Part shown: one piece after another, positions 1 through 7,680 of the stretch
Position numbering within the stretch: position 1 is the first letter of the stretch
How the letters are laid out: every line of letters starts with the position of its first letter
Notes under the pieces: model-generated
The model's input: only the letters and a program-made list of their open reading frames with translations
Database searches by the model: none
Told to the model about the DNA's origin: nothing
Assembly (NCBI GenBank): GCA_028823435.1
Contig: JAPKBK010000014.1
Coordinates: forward strand, 1-16,268
DNA length: 16,268 bases
Reading direction: 5' to 3'
Source: Flavobacteriales bacterium
GTDB lineage: Bacteria; Bacteroidota; Bacteroidia; Flavobacteriales_D; Sanyastnellaceae
Position numbers and translations under genes: made by a program

Positions 1-834
1 ACCACGGATGAGTTTATTTTGCCCTTTAGAATTCAAGGGGTAGAAGGCCAAATACGTCCCAATGACGTAGTGATTTGTTTTAACTTCAGAACGGACCGTT
101 GTCGCCAAATCACAACAGCGCTTACTCAAAAAGATTTGTCTGAATTTGGGATGTCAATGCTTCCGCTTTATTTCGTCACGATGACGAACTATGACGACAA
201 GTTCAACAATATAAAAGTCATCTACGACAAGCCTAATCTTCAGAATACTTTAGGTGAGGTTGTTTCTTCCGCGGGTTTATCTCAACTTAGAATCGCAGAA
301 ACCGAAAAATATCCGCACGTGACGTTCTTTTTCAATGGAGGCAGAGAGGCGCCATTTGAAAGTGAAAACAGACTGATGGCGAGCAGTCCCAAAGTCGCCA
401 CCTATGACCTCCAGCCTGAAATGTCTGCGAGGAAACTTGTCGCGTTGGTGTCAAAAGAAATGGCGTCTGACCGAGCAGATTTCATTTGTCTCAATTTTGC
501 AAATCCCGACATGGTGGGTCATACAGGTGTGTATGAAGCCATCGTTCAAGCGGTAGTGACGACGGATGAATGTCTTGCAGAAGTTCTTAAAGTCGGAAAG
601 GAAAACGACTACATGTTCGTCATCATTGCCGACCATGGAAATGCCGACCGTGTTGTCAATCCCGACGGATCGCCACATACTGCGCACACGACGAATCCCG
701 TTCCGATCATCGTTGTCGCTGAGGGTGTTCGTTCTGTAAAGGACGGGAAGCTTGCCGATGTCGCACCGACTGTTTTAGATCTCTTGGGATTAGATCAGCC
801 AAGTGAGATGACAGGATGCTCTCTAATCTCTTAG
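1..834 (+). CDS. gpmI: 2,3-bisphosphoglycerate-independent phosphoglycerate mutase, C-terminal part (5' truncated by window edge)
   Basis: The enzyme interconverts 3- and 2-phosphoglycerate in glycolysis and gluconeogenesis, in the cytoplasm, using two Mn2+ ions. The reading frame is open from base 1 (T-T-D-E-F-I...), so the gene begins outside the window and about 277 C-terminal residues of the usual ~510 are present. Family blocks visible: NFRTDRCRQ (substrate-binding arginines), FFNGGREAPFE, KVATYDLQPEMSA, the metal-ligand segment NPDMVGHTG, then DHGNAD and the HTAHTTNPVP histidine segment near the C-terminus. No block is missing and no frameshift is seen. The stop TAG at 832-834 lies only 7 bases from the stop of the convergent secreted-protein gene, leaving no room for a separate terminator. 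Identification is secure; the true start cannot be seen. Confidence 0.96.
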   Translation, partial: TTDEFILPFRIQGVEGQIRPNDVVICFNFRTDRCRQITTALTQKDLSEFGMSMLPLYFVTMTNYDDKFNNIKVIYDKPNLQNTLGEVVSSAGLSQLRIAETEKYPHVTFFFNGGREAPFESENRLMASSPKVATYDLQPEMSARKLVALVSKEMASDRADFICLNFANPDMVGHTGVYEAIVQAVVTTDECLAEVLKVGKENDYMFVIIADHGNADRVVNPDGSPHTAHTTNPVPIIVVAEGVRSVKDGKLADVAPTVLDLLGLDQPSEMTGCSLIS

Positions 835-841
835 TGAGGTG

Positions 842-2890
842 TTAGCGCAATATCATTAAGTTGCCCGAAAACTTCACGACGCCTTGTACACTGAGGTCAG
901 TGACGACATCGCCTGTAAATTCTAAAGGCTCCTCTCCCACATAGTTCACCGAGAGTGTGTAATAGTAGGTTCCTTCAGGAAGTGGCGCATTTTGATTGTT
1001 AATACCCCGCCATGCACCTATGTAGTTTGAGTTGTTATATACCTGAACCCCCCATCTGTCGTAAACGGAAAGCTGACTTCCGGGATAGCCTTGAAGCCCC
1101 ATGATTTCAAATGTATCATTATCACCATCACTGTTGGGCGTGAAAACATTGTAGAATTCTAGTTCGCAAATCTCTACGCTAATCGTGCTGTAAGCGATGC
1201 TTCCGCATCCGTCAACAAGTTGGACTTCGATGGAGCCGATTCCGCCGCTTCCCGAACTGTAAAGCCCATCATATAGACCCGTGACCACATCAATGTTGTC
1301 TAGGAATGAAATTAATGTCGTGTCCAGTGAGGCGCCGACAATACTGACCCAAATCAGATTGCCATCCGGATCTTCAATCTCAGTGTAAATCTCACTAAAC
1401 CCACCTGTGCCACCTGAAGAGGGAACCGTCGCGGTTTGGCCCAAACAGATGGTTTCATCCTCACCTACAAAATCCTCTAAAATGTCCCATGTAATGGTCG
1501 CCTCTGTTACTGATTGACAGACATCCGTCACGGTGACAGTTGCAGATCCAGGAATGAAGCTCGTATTATACGTGAAGTTATTCAAGGTGTCATTTTCAGC
1601 CGTGTTCCATTGGAAATCGAACGGACCAAAACCGCTCAAGGGGTTGACGATGAGTTCAATATTTCCAGCACCATCCAGACATCCCACCGGCGAAGTGAAT
1701 AACGTAATAGGCTCGGGGTCTAAAATAACAATCGTTGCACTTGTAAGAATTGTATCACCGCAGTCATTGACGTATTCGTATTCAATTGTTACGGTCTCTG
1801 CGCCCTCATTTGCACTGTCATTGTAAGGGTTTAGCTCTAAATCGAACGAACTTTCTCCAGGTTCTAAAATCCAAGATGTAGGAATCTCTATGAAGTCACT
1901 GCCGTTCACGGCTGTTCCGAAAATATTTAGCGTAATGGTGTCCCGAAGGGTGTCATCAGGTCTAATTACAGTAAAGACAGCAGTATTACATCCCTCTACA
2001 ACGGTCGTGTCACCAAGGAAAATCTCTGCGCCATCAATCGTGGCGCTCGCAACAATATCGATGGCGTTCGAACTGAAACTCCCTTCTTCCAGAACCACAA
2101 AAGACTCTAGAGCACCGTCAGAACCGTCAGCGATCGCGAGTTTAATGTGATAAACCTCCCCACATTGAACTGAAGCAGATGCAGTAAAAGTCTCTGTATA
2201 GCCATTGATGCATATGTCATTGTTGGTTTGGTTGTCAATGTAGTAAGCTGCGTTTGTGACATTATTTACCGAGCTAATTGTGACAGGAAGTAAAGGGTCA
2301 CTGTCTGGAACTGAAGCAATGTTAATCGCGCCATCTGGAAATCCAAAAGGCGCATCATATGGGCCTGTAATTCCAGGTCCAGAAAGGAAAAACGCAAAAA
2401 TATCGTTGTATGTCGTATTAACGTAGGTCAGGTACTCATCTGAACCAAAGACGTAATTGAATGAAATGCTGTCTCCTCCTGCTTCGAAATCAAATTCAAG
2501 AATACATAGATCGTTCACCGAGCTCACGGTAAATGTTTGTCCTATAAGTGGGGGGACAGAATTGGCGACATCTAGAAGATCCTGATCATTTCCCAGACCT
2601 TGACAGCCGGTACAAAATTGTGTGTCCATGCACCCAGGATCGCTAAGGTGTGTGGCGTGATCCGTACTAAGAACCAAGCCTGAGCTAACTGAGAAGAGAC
2701 CTTCTGCGCCTGACAGATACCCCAGTTGTTCTTCGGATCCAGTATAGGTGATGTTGGTCGCCGTGACACCATTTCCAATCAGCACTTCACTGACATACTG
2801 CTCGATTGTATACGGCTGATCAACTGTGACTTGAGAAAACGCAGTTATGGAAAACAGGCTGAAAAATAGCAGTGTGTATAAAATCCTCAT
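842..2890 (-). CDS. Secreted choice-of-anchor L / Calx-beta-like protein with T9SS type B sorting domain
   Basis: A 682-residue exported protein of unknown specific role, probably attached to or released from the cell surface by the type IX secretion system. I chose the ATG at 2890 because it opens directly on a signal peptide (MRILYTLLFFSLFSITAFS, cut before Q20); an upstream in-frame TTG at 2914 would add eight polar residues. Residues about 20-250 resemble the choice-of-anchor L domain, with the hallmark FNYVFGSDEYLTYV followed by NDIFAFFLSGPG. Residues about 300-395 look Calx-beta-like (TAVNGSDF...EPGESSFDLEL...DSANEGAETVTIEY). A further beta-rich, Cys-containing region follows. The last ~100 residues are a T9SS type B (gliding-motility-associated) C-terminal domain: FTPNSDGDND, YDRWGVQVY, LPEGTYYYTL. 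A TAnnTTTG motif lies 21 bases upstream. Domain calls come from motif recognition; cargo function is unknown. Confidence 0.9.
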   Translation of the reverse strand: MRILYTLLFFSLFSITAFSQVTVDQPYTIEQYVSEVLIGNGVTATNITYTGSEEQLGYLSGAEGLFSVSSGLVLSTDHATHLSDPGCMDTQFCTGCQGLGNDQDLLDVANSVPPLIGQTFTVSSVNDLCILEFDFEAGGDSISFNYVFGSDEYLTYVNTTYNDIFAFFLSGPGITGPYDAPFGFPDGAINIASVPDSDPLLPVTISSVNNVTNAAYYIDNQTNNDICINGYTETFTASASVQCGEVYHIKLAIADGSDGALESFVVLEEGSFSSNAIDIVASATIDGAEIFLGDTTVVEGCNTAVFTVIRPDDTLRDTITLNIFGTAVNGSDFIEIPTSWILEPGESSFDLELNPYNDSANEGAETVTIEYEYVNDCGDTILTSATIVILDPEPITLFTSPVGCLDGAGNIELIVNPLSGFGPFDFQWNTAENDTLNNFTYNTSFIPGSATVTVTDVCQSVTEATITWDILEDFVGEDETICLGQTATVPSSGGTGGFSEIYTEIEDPDGNLIWVSIVGASLDTTLISFLDNIDVVTGLYDGLYSSGSGGIGSIEVQLVDGCGSIAYSTISVEICELEFYNVFTPNSDGDNDTFEIMGLQGYPGSQLSVYDRWGVQVYNNSNYIGAWRGINNQNAPLPEGTYYYTLSVNYVGEEPLEFTGDVVTDLSVQGVVKFSGNLMILR

Positions 2891-2911
2891 TTTGGTTTGT
2901 TTCAATTGTTT

Positions 2912-2919
2912 CAAACTTA
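2912..2919 (-). promoter_or_regulatory. Bacteroidota -7 promoter motif (TAAGTTTG) for the T9SS type B gene
   Basis: Read on the minus strand the bases are TAAGTTTG, an exact fit to the Bacteroidota -7 consensus TAnnTTTG. The motif ends 21 bases before the ATG at 2890, predicting a transcript leader of roughly 15 bases. No convincing -33 TTTG is visible at 19-21 bases, only a TTG about 16 bases upstream. It sits back to back with the promoter of the ABC ATPase gene. Confidence 0.6.
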
Positions 2920-2952
2920 CAACTTATTTTCTACACAATAAATTTATAAACT

Positions 2953-2960
2953 TAACTTTG
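2953..2960 (+). promoter_or_regulatory. Bacteroidota -7 promoter motif (TAACTTTG) for the ABC ATPase gene
   Basis: TAACTTTG matches TAnnTTTG exactly and ends five bases before the ATG at 2966. Transcription from such motifs normally starts a few bases downstream, which would put the first base of the mRNA at or next to the start codon. This argues for the ATG at 2966 rather than the GTG at 2960, which overlaps the motif itself. A T-rich run at 2927-2930 is the only -33 candidate. Confidence 0.6.
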
Positions 2961-2965
2961 TGCTT

Positions 2966-3649
2966 ATGAGTCACCCCATTATTCAAGCAAAAAACCTCAC
3001 GAAACATTACACAGTGGGTTCCACAATTGTCAGAGCCCTTGATGGTTTGAATATCGATATTGACAAGGGATCGTATATTGCGCTTATGGGTCCGTCAGGG
3101 TCGGGGAAGTCAACACTCATGAATATTCTGGGGTGTCTAGATACACCTTCCTCAGGCGCGTATTTTTTGAATAACAAAGATGTGAGCCAAGTGGATGATG
3201 ATTCACTTGCAGGGATTCGAAACAAAGAAATCGGTTTTATTTTTCAAACGTTTAATCTTCTTCCCCGTTACACTGCGCTTGAAAATGTTGCTTTGCCGAT
3301 GATTTACGCAGGTATTCCGAAAAAGGAGAGATTGGCCAGAGCAACGGAAGTTCTCGAGAAAGTGGGATTGGGAGATCGAGTTACCCACAAGCCGAATGAG
3401 CTTAGTGGCGGCCAAAGACAACGTGTTGCCGTTGCACGTGCACTTGTCATGAACCCCTCAATCATATTTGCGGATGAGCCCACAGGGAACTTAGATTCAA
3501 AGACATCAGAGGGTATTATGCAGCTTTTTGATGAAATACATCAAGACGGCAACACGTTAATCGTGGTAACACATGAAGAGGAAGTTGCCGCTAGGGCTCA
3601 GAAAATAATTCGTTTACGCGATGGAAAGCGCGACTCGGAATACTCTTAA
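2966..3649 (+). CDS. ABC transporter ATP-binding protein, MacB/LolD family
   Basis: A 227-residue cytoplasmic ATPase of the MacB/LolD/FtsE-like class, which drives a membrane partner for macrolide/peptide efflux, lipoprotein release or similar work. All nucleotide-binding elements are intact: Walker A GPSGSGKST at residues 42-50, Q-loop glutamine at about 94 (IFQTFNLLPRYTALENV), signature LSGGQ at 146-150, Walker B with catalytic glutamate in IIFADEP (166-172), D-loop NLDS, and switch histidine in VVTHEEE (about 203). The length is normal for a free-standing subunit. A GTG two codons upstream overlaps the promoter motif, so ATG 2966 is preferred. No permease gene is adjacent on either side, so the partner must be encoded elsewhere and the substrate cannot be named. 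It is followed after 43 bases by asnS, which has its own promoter motif. Confidence 0.92.
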   Translation: MSHPIIQAKNLTKHYTVGSTIVRALDGLNIDIDKGSYIALMGPSGSGKSTLMNILGCLDTPSSGAYFLNNKDVSQVDDDSLAGIRNKEIGFIFQTFNLLPRYTALENVALPMIYAGIPKKERLARATEVLEKVGLGDRVTHKPNELSGGQRQRVAVARALVMNPSIIFADEPTGNLDSKTSEGIMQLFDEIHQDGNTLIVVTHEEEVAARAQKIIRLRDGKRDSEYS

Positions 3650-3652
3650 TTG

Positions 3653-3669
3653 CCCTTAATAATCAAGGG
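3653..3669 (+). terminator. Short hairpin between the ABC ATPase gene and asnS (possible weak terminator)
   Basis: CCCTT (3653-3657) and AAGGG (3665-3669) form a perfect five-base-pair stem with a seven-base loop, directly after the stop codon at 3649. There is no run of T after it, so it is at best a weak or factor-assisted terminator. Its closeness to the asnS promoter motif (3679) would also allow a regulatory role. Confidence 0.3.
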
Positions 3670-3678
3670 TGGGTCACT

Positions 3679-3686
3679 TATCTTTG
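3679..3686 (+). promoter_or_regulatory. Bacteroidota -7 promoter motif (TATCTTTG) for asnS
   Basis: TATCTTTG matches TAnnTTTG exactly and ends six bases before the ATG at 3693. The predicted transcription start therefore falls on or beside the start codon, suggesting a leaderless or nearly leaderless mRNA. No -33 TTTG is visible at the usual distance. Confidence 0.6.
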
Positions 3687-3692
3687 TCTGAC

Positions 3693-5123
3693 ATGGAAAG
3701 ACTAAGAATAACAAAGGTGCTTGAAACTGCACCCTCTGAAGAAAAATTGACGGTTTGTGGCTGGGTGAGGACTTTTAGAAACGACAGGTTTCTTGCAGTG
3801 AATGATGGCTCAACATTAAGAAATCTACAATTGGTCGTCCAAAAAGAAGATTTTGATGATGACATTCTAAAACAACTTAATACCGGAGCGGCAATACGTG
3901 CTGTTGGCGTTTTGGTTGAAAGTCAAGGAGGAGGCCAAACAGTAGAGCTTCAAGTCGAAGAATTGGACGTTTTAGGCGGCGCAAACCCAGATGAGTTTCC
4001 AATCCAAATGAAGAAGCACTCTCTTGAGTTTTTGAGAGAGAAGGCGCATTTGAGATTTCGTACGAGTACATTCAGCGCTGTTTTCCGGATCCGTCACCTT
4101 CTCCAGTTTTCGGTGCATCAATTTTTCCATGAAAAAGGGTTTTTCCAGCTTCATACGCCGATCATTACAGGAATGGATGCTGAAGGTGCAGGGGAGATGT
4201 TTAAAGTCACAACGTTGGATTTGGACAACGTCCCTAAGACTGAGGACGGGGCAGCAGATTTCTCAAAAGACTTTTTCGGGACACAATCAAATTTGACAGT
4301 GAGTGGTCAATTGGAAGCTGAACTTGCGGCGATGGCGTTGGGTCAAGTTTACACCTTCGGCCCCACATTTAGAGCTGAAAACTCAAACACATCAAGACAT
4401 TTGGCAGAGTTTTGGATGGTGGAGCCTGAGATGGCATTTGCTGACCTCAAGGATGACATGAAACTGGCTGAGGATTGTTTAAAGTATGTTTTGGCATATG
4501 TCTTAAAGCATGGAGAAGAGGATTTGAAATTCCTAGAAAACAGAGAGCTACAGGCTGAGAAACAACTTCCACAAAACGACCGCAATGAACATTCACTATG
4601 TGAAAGGCTTCGGAATGTTGTTGAGAGTGAGTTTGCACATATGACCTATACTGAGGTGATTGATGCACTCAGGAATTCAAAGCCATTTAAGAAAAAGAAA
4701 TTCAAATACCCTTGTGAATGGGGGGACGACCTTCATTCAGAACACGAGAGATGGCTGGTAGAAAAGCATGTTGGAGGTCCTGTCATTGTAACAGACTACC
4801 CCTCTGAAATTAAGGCGTTTTACATGCGTGCAAACGACGACGGTAAAACGGTTGCTGCGATGGATGTTCTTGTGCCTGGGATAGGCGAATTAATCGGTGG
4901 ATCACAACGTGAGGAGCGGTTAGATGTCCTTAAAAAGAAATGTGCAGACTTTAATATTCCAGAGGATCATGTATGGTGGTATCTTGAAACAAGAAAGTTC
5001 GGTTCGGCCAAGCATTGTGGGTTTGGCATGGGATTTGAAAGGCTAGTCATGTATTGCACAGGTATGTCGAATATCCGTGACGTCATTCCATTTCCTCGAA
5101 CGCCACTGTCGGCTGAATTTTAA
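3693..5123 (+). CDS. asnS: Asparagine--tRNA ligase
   Basis: AsnRS charges tRNA-Asn with asparagine in the cytoplasm using ATP. The 476-residue protein has the class IIb layout. An N-terminal OB-fold anticodon-binding domain covers about residues 17-105 (LTVCGWVRTFRNDRFLAVND). The class II catalytic core follows, with TPIITGMDAEGAGEMF, motif 2 FRAENSNTSRH at about 226-236, and motif 3 near the C-terminus (GFGMGFERLVMYCTGMSNIRDV, then PFPR). The glutamine in FGTQSNLTVSGQ and the RAENSNT stretch favour AsnRS over AspRS. I chose ATG 3693; an in-frame GTG at 3669 would put the TATCTTTG promoter motif inside the coding region. The stop lies two bases before rpoN, so the two genes are very probably co-transcribed. 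Confidence 0.96.
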   Translation: MERLRITKVLETAPSEEKLTVCGWVRTFRNDRFLAVNDGSTLRNLQLVVQKEDFDDDILKQLNTGAAIRAVGVLVESQGGGQTVELQVEELDVLGGANPDEFPIQMKKHSLEFLREKAHLRFRTSTFSAVFRIRHLLQFSVHQFFHEKGFFQLHTPIITGMDAEGAGEMFKVTTLDLDNVPKTEDGAADFSKDFFGTQSNLTVSGQLEAELAAMALGQVYTFGPTFRAENSNTSRHLAEFWMVEPEMAFADLKDDMKLAEDCLKYVLAYVLKHGEEDLKFLENRELQAEKQLPQNDRNEHSLCERLRNVVESEFAHMTYTEVIDALRNSKPFKKKKFKYPCEWGDDLHSEHERWLVEKHVGGPVIVTDYPSEIKAFYMRANDDGKTVAAMDVLVPGIGELIGGSQREERLDVLKKKCADFNIPEDHVWWYLETRKFGSAKHCGFGMGFERLVMYCTGMSNIRDVIPFPRTPLSAEF

Positions 5124-5125
5124 CA

Positions 5126-6586
5126 ATGCTCAAACAATCTCTACAACAAAAGCAACTACAACGACTGTCTCCTCAGCAAATCCAGCTGATGAAACTTTTG
5201 CAGGTGCCTACTGTGGAATTAGAAGCGAGAATTAAACAAGAACTCGAGGCAAATCCGGCATTAGAAGAAGGCGTGGAGGAGGCTGAGGATGTCTCAGAAG
5301 AGGAGGGAGAAAAGGATGATGCAATAGAAGAATTCGACTTTGAAGAATACCTAGACGATGAAACGCCAGATTATAAAACCAGCATAAGAAATCACGGCGC
5401 TGATGTCGAAGACAAAGATATCCCCCTTGGTGCAGGCGCTACATTTCGCGAGCTTTTAGTCAGTCAACTTGGGTTGGTGTTTCTAAATGACAGTGAGCGA
5501 ATGTTAGGGGAGCACATTATAGGTCAACTTGATGATTCGGGATATCTGAGACGTGATTTAGAGAGTATCGTGAATGATTTGGCCTTTACCCAAAACATCA
5601 TGATTGATAAGGAGGATCTCGTGTCAGCCCTTAAAATTGTACAAACGCTTGACCCTGCTGGTGTTGGTGCAGAGAACCTTCAGAAATGTCTTTTAATTCA
5701 AATCAGAAGAAAGATTGAGAAGCTTCAAGATTCAGTCAATTTTGTAAGACTCCAAGCGATGATTTCTGCCGAGGAAATTCTGAATAATCATTTCGAATCG
5801 TTTTCAAAAAAACATTTTCAAGCGATCACCACCAAGCTTGAAATTACAGATGAAGATTTAAGGGAGGCTCTGAGTGAGGTTACCAAATTAAATCCCAAAC
5901 CGGGCAATTCCGGTGGTGAGTCTTCTCGAAATGTGCAACATGTCGTCGCGGATTTTATACTGAGTATTCACGACGATGAGTTACACATTTCACTGAATCA
6001 AAGAAATGCCCCAGACCTGAGGATAAGCCCATCCTATAAAGAAATGATGGACACATACAGCAGCGGCGCAGAAACCTCAAAATCCCAAAAGGAAGCATTG
6101 AGCTTTGTGAAACAAAAGGTGGATGCTGCCAAATGGTTTGTAGATGCAATACGGCAAAGACAACTCACTTTGATGAAAACGATTAAAGCGATTGTGGATC
6201 ATCAAGAAAAATATTTTTTAAGCGGCGATGAAACTGATATTAATCCCATGATTTTGAAGGATATTGCCGAGCGCATTCACATGGATATAAGTACAGTTTC
6301 AAGAGTTGCAAACAGTAAGTATGTCCAAACGCCCTATGGAACCTTCCTCCTTAAAACATTTTTTTCAGAAAGTTTGTCTACCGACAGTGGTGAGGATGCG
6401 AGTTCGAGAGAGGTGAAAAGAATTCTACAGGATGCGATTGATGAAGAGGATAAAAAGAAACCTCTCACAGACGAAAAACTCGGGATCATTTTAAATTCGA
6501 AAGGATATCACATCGCACGTCGGACTGTTGCAAAATACCGTGAACAATTGGGAATTTCTGTTGCGAGATTAAGAAAAGAACTCTGA
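5126..6586 (+). CDS. rpoN: RNA polymerase sigma-54 factor
   Basis: Sigma-54 directs RNA polymerase to -24/-12 promoters that need an AAA+ activator for melting. The 486-residue protein shows every region in order. Region I, rich in Gln and Leu, is at 1-50 (LKQSLQQKQLQRLSPQQIQL...LLQVPTVELE). A strongly acidic region II lies at about 50-90. The core-binding domain covers the centre. A helix-turn-helix includes DISTVSRVANSKYVQTPYG, and the diagnostic RpoN box ARRTVAKYRE occupies about 464-473. Length is typical. It starts two bases after the asnS stop and is followed 13 bases later by a PAP2-like membrane protein, suggesting one transcript. No bacterial enhancer-binding protein is encoded in the window, and I saw no clear TGGCAC-N5-TTGC promoter here. 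Confidence 0.97.
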   Translation: MLKQSLQQKQLQRLSPQQIQLMKLLQVPTVELEARIKQELEANPALEEGVEEAEDVSEEEGEKDDAIEEFDFEEYLDDETPDYKTSIRNHGADVEDKDIPLGAGATFRELLVSQLGLVFLNDSERMLGEHIIGQLDDSGYLRRDLESIVNDLAFTQNIMIDKEDLVSALKIVQTLDPAGVGAENLQKCLLIQIRRKIEKLQDSVNFVRLQAMISAEEILNNHFESFSKKHFQAITTKLEITDEDLREALSEVTKLNPKPGNSGGESSRNVQHVVADFILSIHDDELHISLNQRNAPDLRISPSYKEMMDTYSSGAETSKSQKEALSFVKQKVDAAKWFVDAIRQRQLTLMKTIKAIVDHQEKYFLSGDETDINPMILKDIAERIHMDISTVSRVANSKYVQTPYGTFLLKTFFSESLSTDSGEDASSREVKRILQDAIDEEDKKKPLTDEKLGIILNSKGYHIARRTVAKYREQLGISVARLRKEL

Positions 6587-6599
6587 ATTCCTCGATTGC

Positions 6600-7214
6600 A
6601 TGGATACAATCGCAAAACTTATATCAGCCTTTCTGCATCCTTTTGTGATGCCCATGGGCACGTTGGTGTTGATGCTTCATTTCGATTTATATCTCTCCCA
6701 CAGAATTGACGTGTTTATATATTTGGCCATGGTCATTGGGATCAATTCTTTGGCGCCTGCGTTTTCACTTTGGTTTATGTACAAGCGAAAGCTCATTTCT
6801 GACTTAGACATCAGAAACCGCAAAGAAAGAGTGAAGCCTTTTTTAATTGTGCTTTCTTATTTTACACTGGCGTATATCCTGACGCTTGAAATATCTGGCA
6901 TTTTTGTCCCCGAGCTCTACAGATCCTTAATGTTGGGATTGGTTCTGTCTATTTTTGTCGGATGGTTAATCACGCTTAAGTTTAAAATCAGCATGCATAT
7001 GCTGGCTTCTGGGGGCGTTCTTGCAGCCATACTCATTGCTTCTATAAGGTTAAACACCCTGGATTTACAATGGATTTCTTCTATAATAATTTTGGGAGGC
7101 TTGTTAGGGTGGAGTCGACTTTACCTGAAAGCACATACATATGAGGAAGTATATGCAGGATATGCAGTGGGATTCTGTTGTGTGGGAATGACAATGATGT
7201 TGGGGCTTGGCTAA
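6600..7214 (+). CDS. PAP2-like (phosphatidic acid phosphatase-related) integral membrane protein
   Basis: A 204-residue polytopic inner-membrane protein with about six or seven hydrophobic segments, roughly at 12-30, 37-60, 80-100, 108-127, 134-150, 158-170 and 184-203. Parts of the PAP2 phosphatase signature are visible: I-S-M-H at 130-133 matches the xSxH core of PSGH, and S172-R173...H179...E183 fits SRx5Hx3D with Glu in place of Asp. A charged stretch with R-x-x-K-P at about 71-80 (IRNRKERVKP) stands where KX6RP would be but does not fit it strictly. It may therefore act on a lipid phosphate such as undecaprenyl pyrophosphate or phosphatidate, or be a non-catalytic relative. It sits 13 bases after rpoN, and I recall the same pairing in other Flavobacteriales. 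Its stop is six bases from the convergent Hpt gene. Confidence 0.75.
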   Translation: MDTIAKLISAFLHPFVMPMGTLVLMLHFDLYLSHRIDVFIYLAMVIGINSLAPAFSLWFMYKRKLISDLDIRNRKERVKPFLIVLSYFTLAYILTLEISGIFVPELYRSLMLGLVLSIFVGWLITLKFKISMHMLASGGVLAAILIASIRLNTLDLQWISSIIILGGLLGWSRLYLKAHTYEEVYAGYAVGFCCVGMTMMLGLG

Positions 7215-7220
7215 TCTGCA

Positions 7221-7637
7221 CTATGCGACATCTGAAAGAAAGCCACCGTTATTCTCTGTGTTAGATATATAGACAGAAAGCGCCTTTTGAGCTCTCTTCA
7301 ATTCGTACACTAACTCATAAACCATTCCTGGCAGTTCACTTGTATCTACATTAAACTTAGATCTGTGTTCAATGCCTGAGAGTAAATTTTCCGTGTCTCT
7401 TAGGCCTAACATTTGCACACTTGACTTCAATGTATGCGCGACTGTGTGGAGGTATGCATAATCTCCTGACTTCACCCGGTTTTCCAGTATGGTACAGTAA
7501 TCGGGATTTTGTTTTAGAAATAATTCGATGATCCCATTCACCAAACGCCGATTCCCTTGGAATGCATCTTCTAGATATGTTAAGTCAAAAGGGGAAATCA
7601 TATTATTCCTTACGCATTTAAGTGCAAAAGGTTTCAT
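7221..7637 (-). CDS. Hpt (histidine phosphotransfer) domain protein
   Basis: A 138-residue single-domain phosphotransfer protein. Such proteins carry a phosphoryl group on a histidine between a hybrid kinase receiver and a response regulator in the cytoplasm. The phosphorylation motif is clear: H68 in VAHTLKSSVQMLGL (HxxKS with K71), flanked by helices FDLTYLEDAFQGN...LVNGIIELFLKQNPDY before it and an amphipathic helical C-terminus after it. Start choice is open. ATG 7637 gives the full length. ATG 7601 removes a 12-residue basic extension, begins at the usual Hpt start (MISPFDLTYLED) and is preceded by AAGGA at a suitable distance. No kinase or response regulator is adjacent, so it is an orphan with unknown partners. 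It is transcribed away from galE and converges on the PAP2-like gene. Confidence 0.85.
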   Translation of the reverse strand: MKPFALKCVRNNMISPFDLTYLEDAFQGNRRLVNGIIELFLKQNPDYCTILENRVKSGDYAYLHTVAHTLKSSVQMLGLRDTENLLSGIEHRSKFNVDTSELPGMVYELVYELKRAQKALSVYISNTENNGGFLSDVA

Positions 7638-7668
7638 ATTGTATGACTTCAGTCGGAATTCTCTTCAT

Positions 7669-7676
7669 TAGCTTTG
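7669..7676 (+). promoter_or_regulatory. Bacteroidota -7 promoter motif (TAGCTTTG) for galE
   Basis: TAGCTTTG matches TAnnTTTG exactly and ends four bases before ATG 7681 and ten before ATG 7687. The predicted transcription start overlaps the first codons. A GAGGT immediately after the motif resembles a ribosome binding site for ATG 7687, but would probably lie at or upstream of the RNA 5' end. Confidence 0.6.
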
Positions 7677-7680
7677 AGGT

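Noticed and set aside
1514..2150. Plus-strand open frames of 62-97 residues within the T9SS type B gene
   Set aside because: They lie antisense to a gene with clear domains and have no recognisable motifs or start signals.
2960..2965. GTG at 2960 as start of the ABC ATPase gene
   Set aside because: Its G is the last base of the TAACTTTG promoter motif, so the codon would probably not be inside the transcript; ATG 2966 fits the family N-terminus better.
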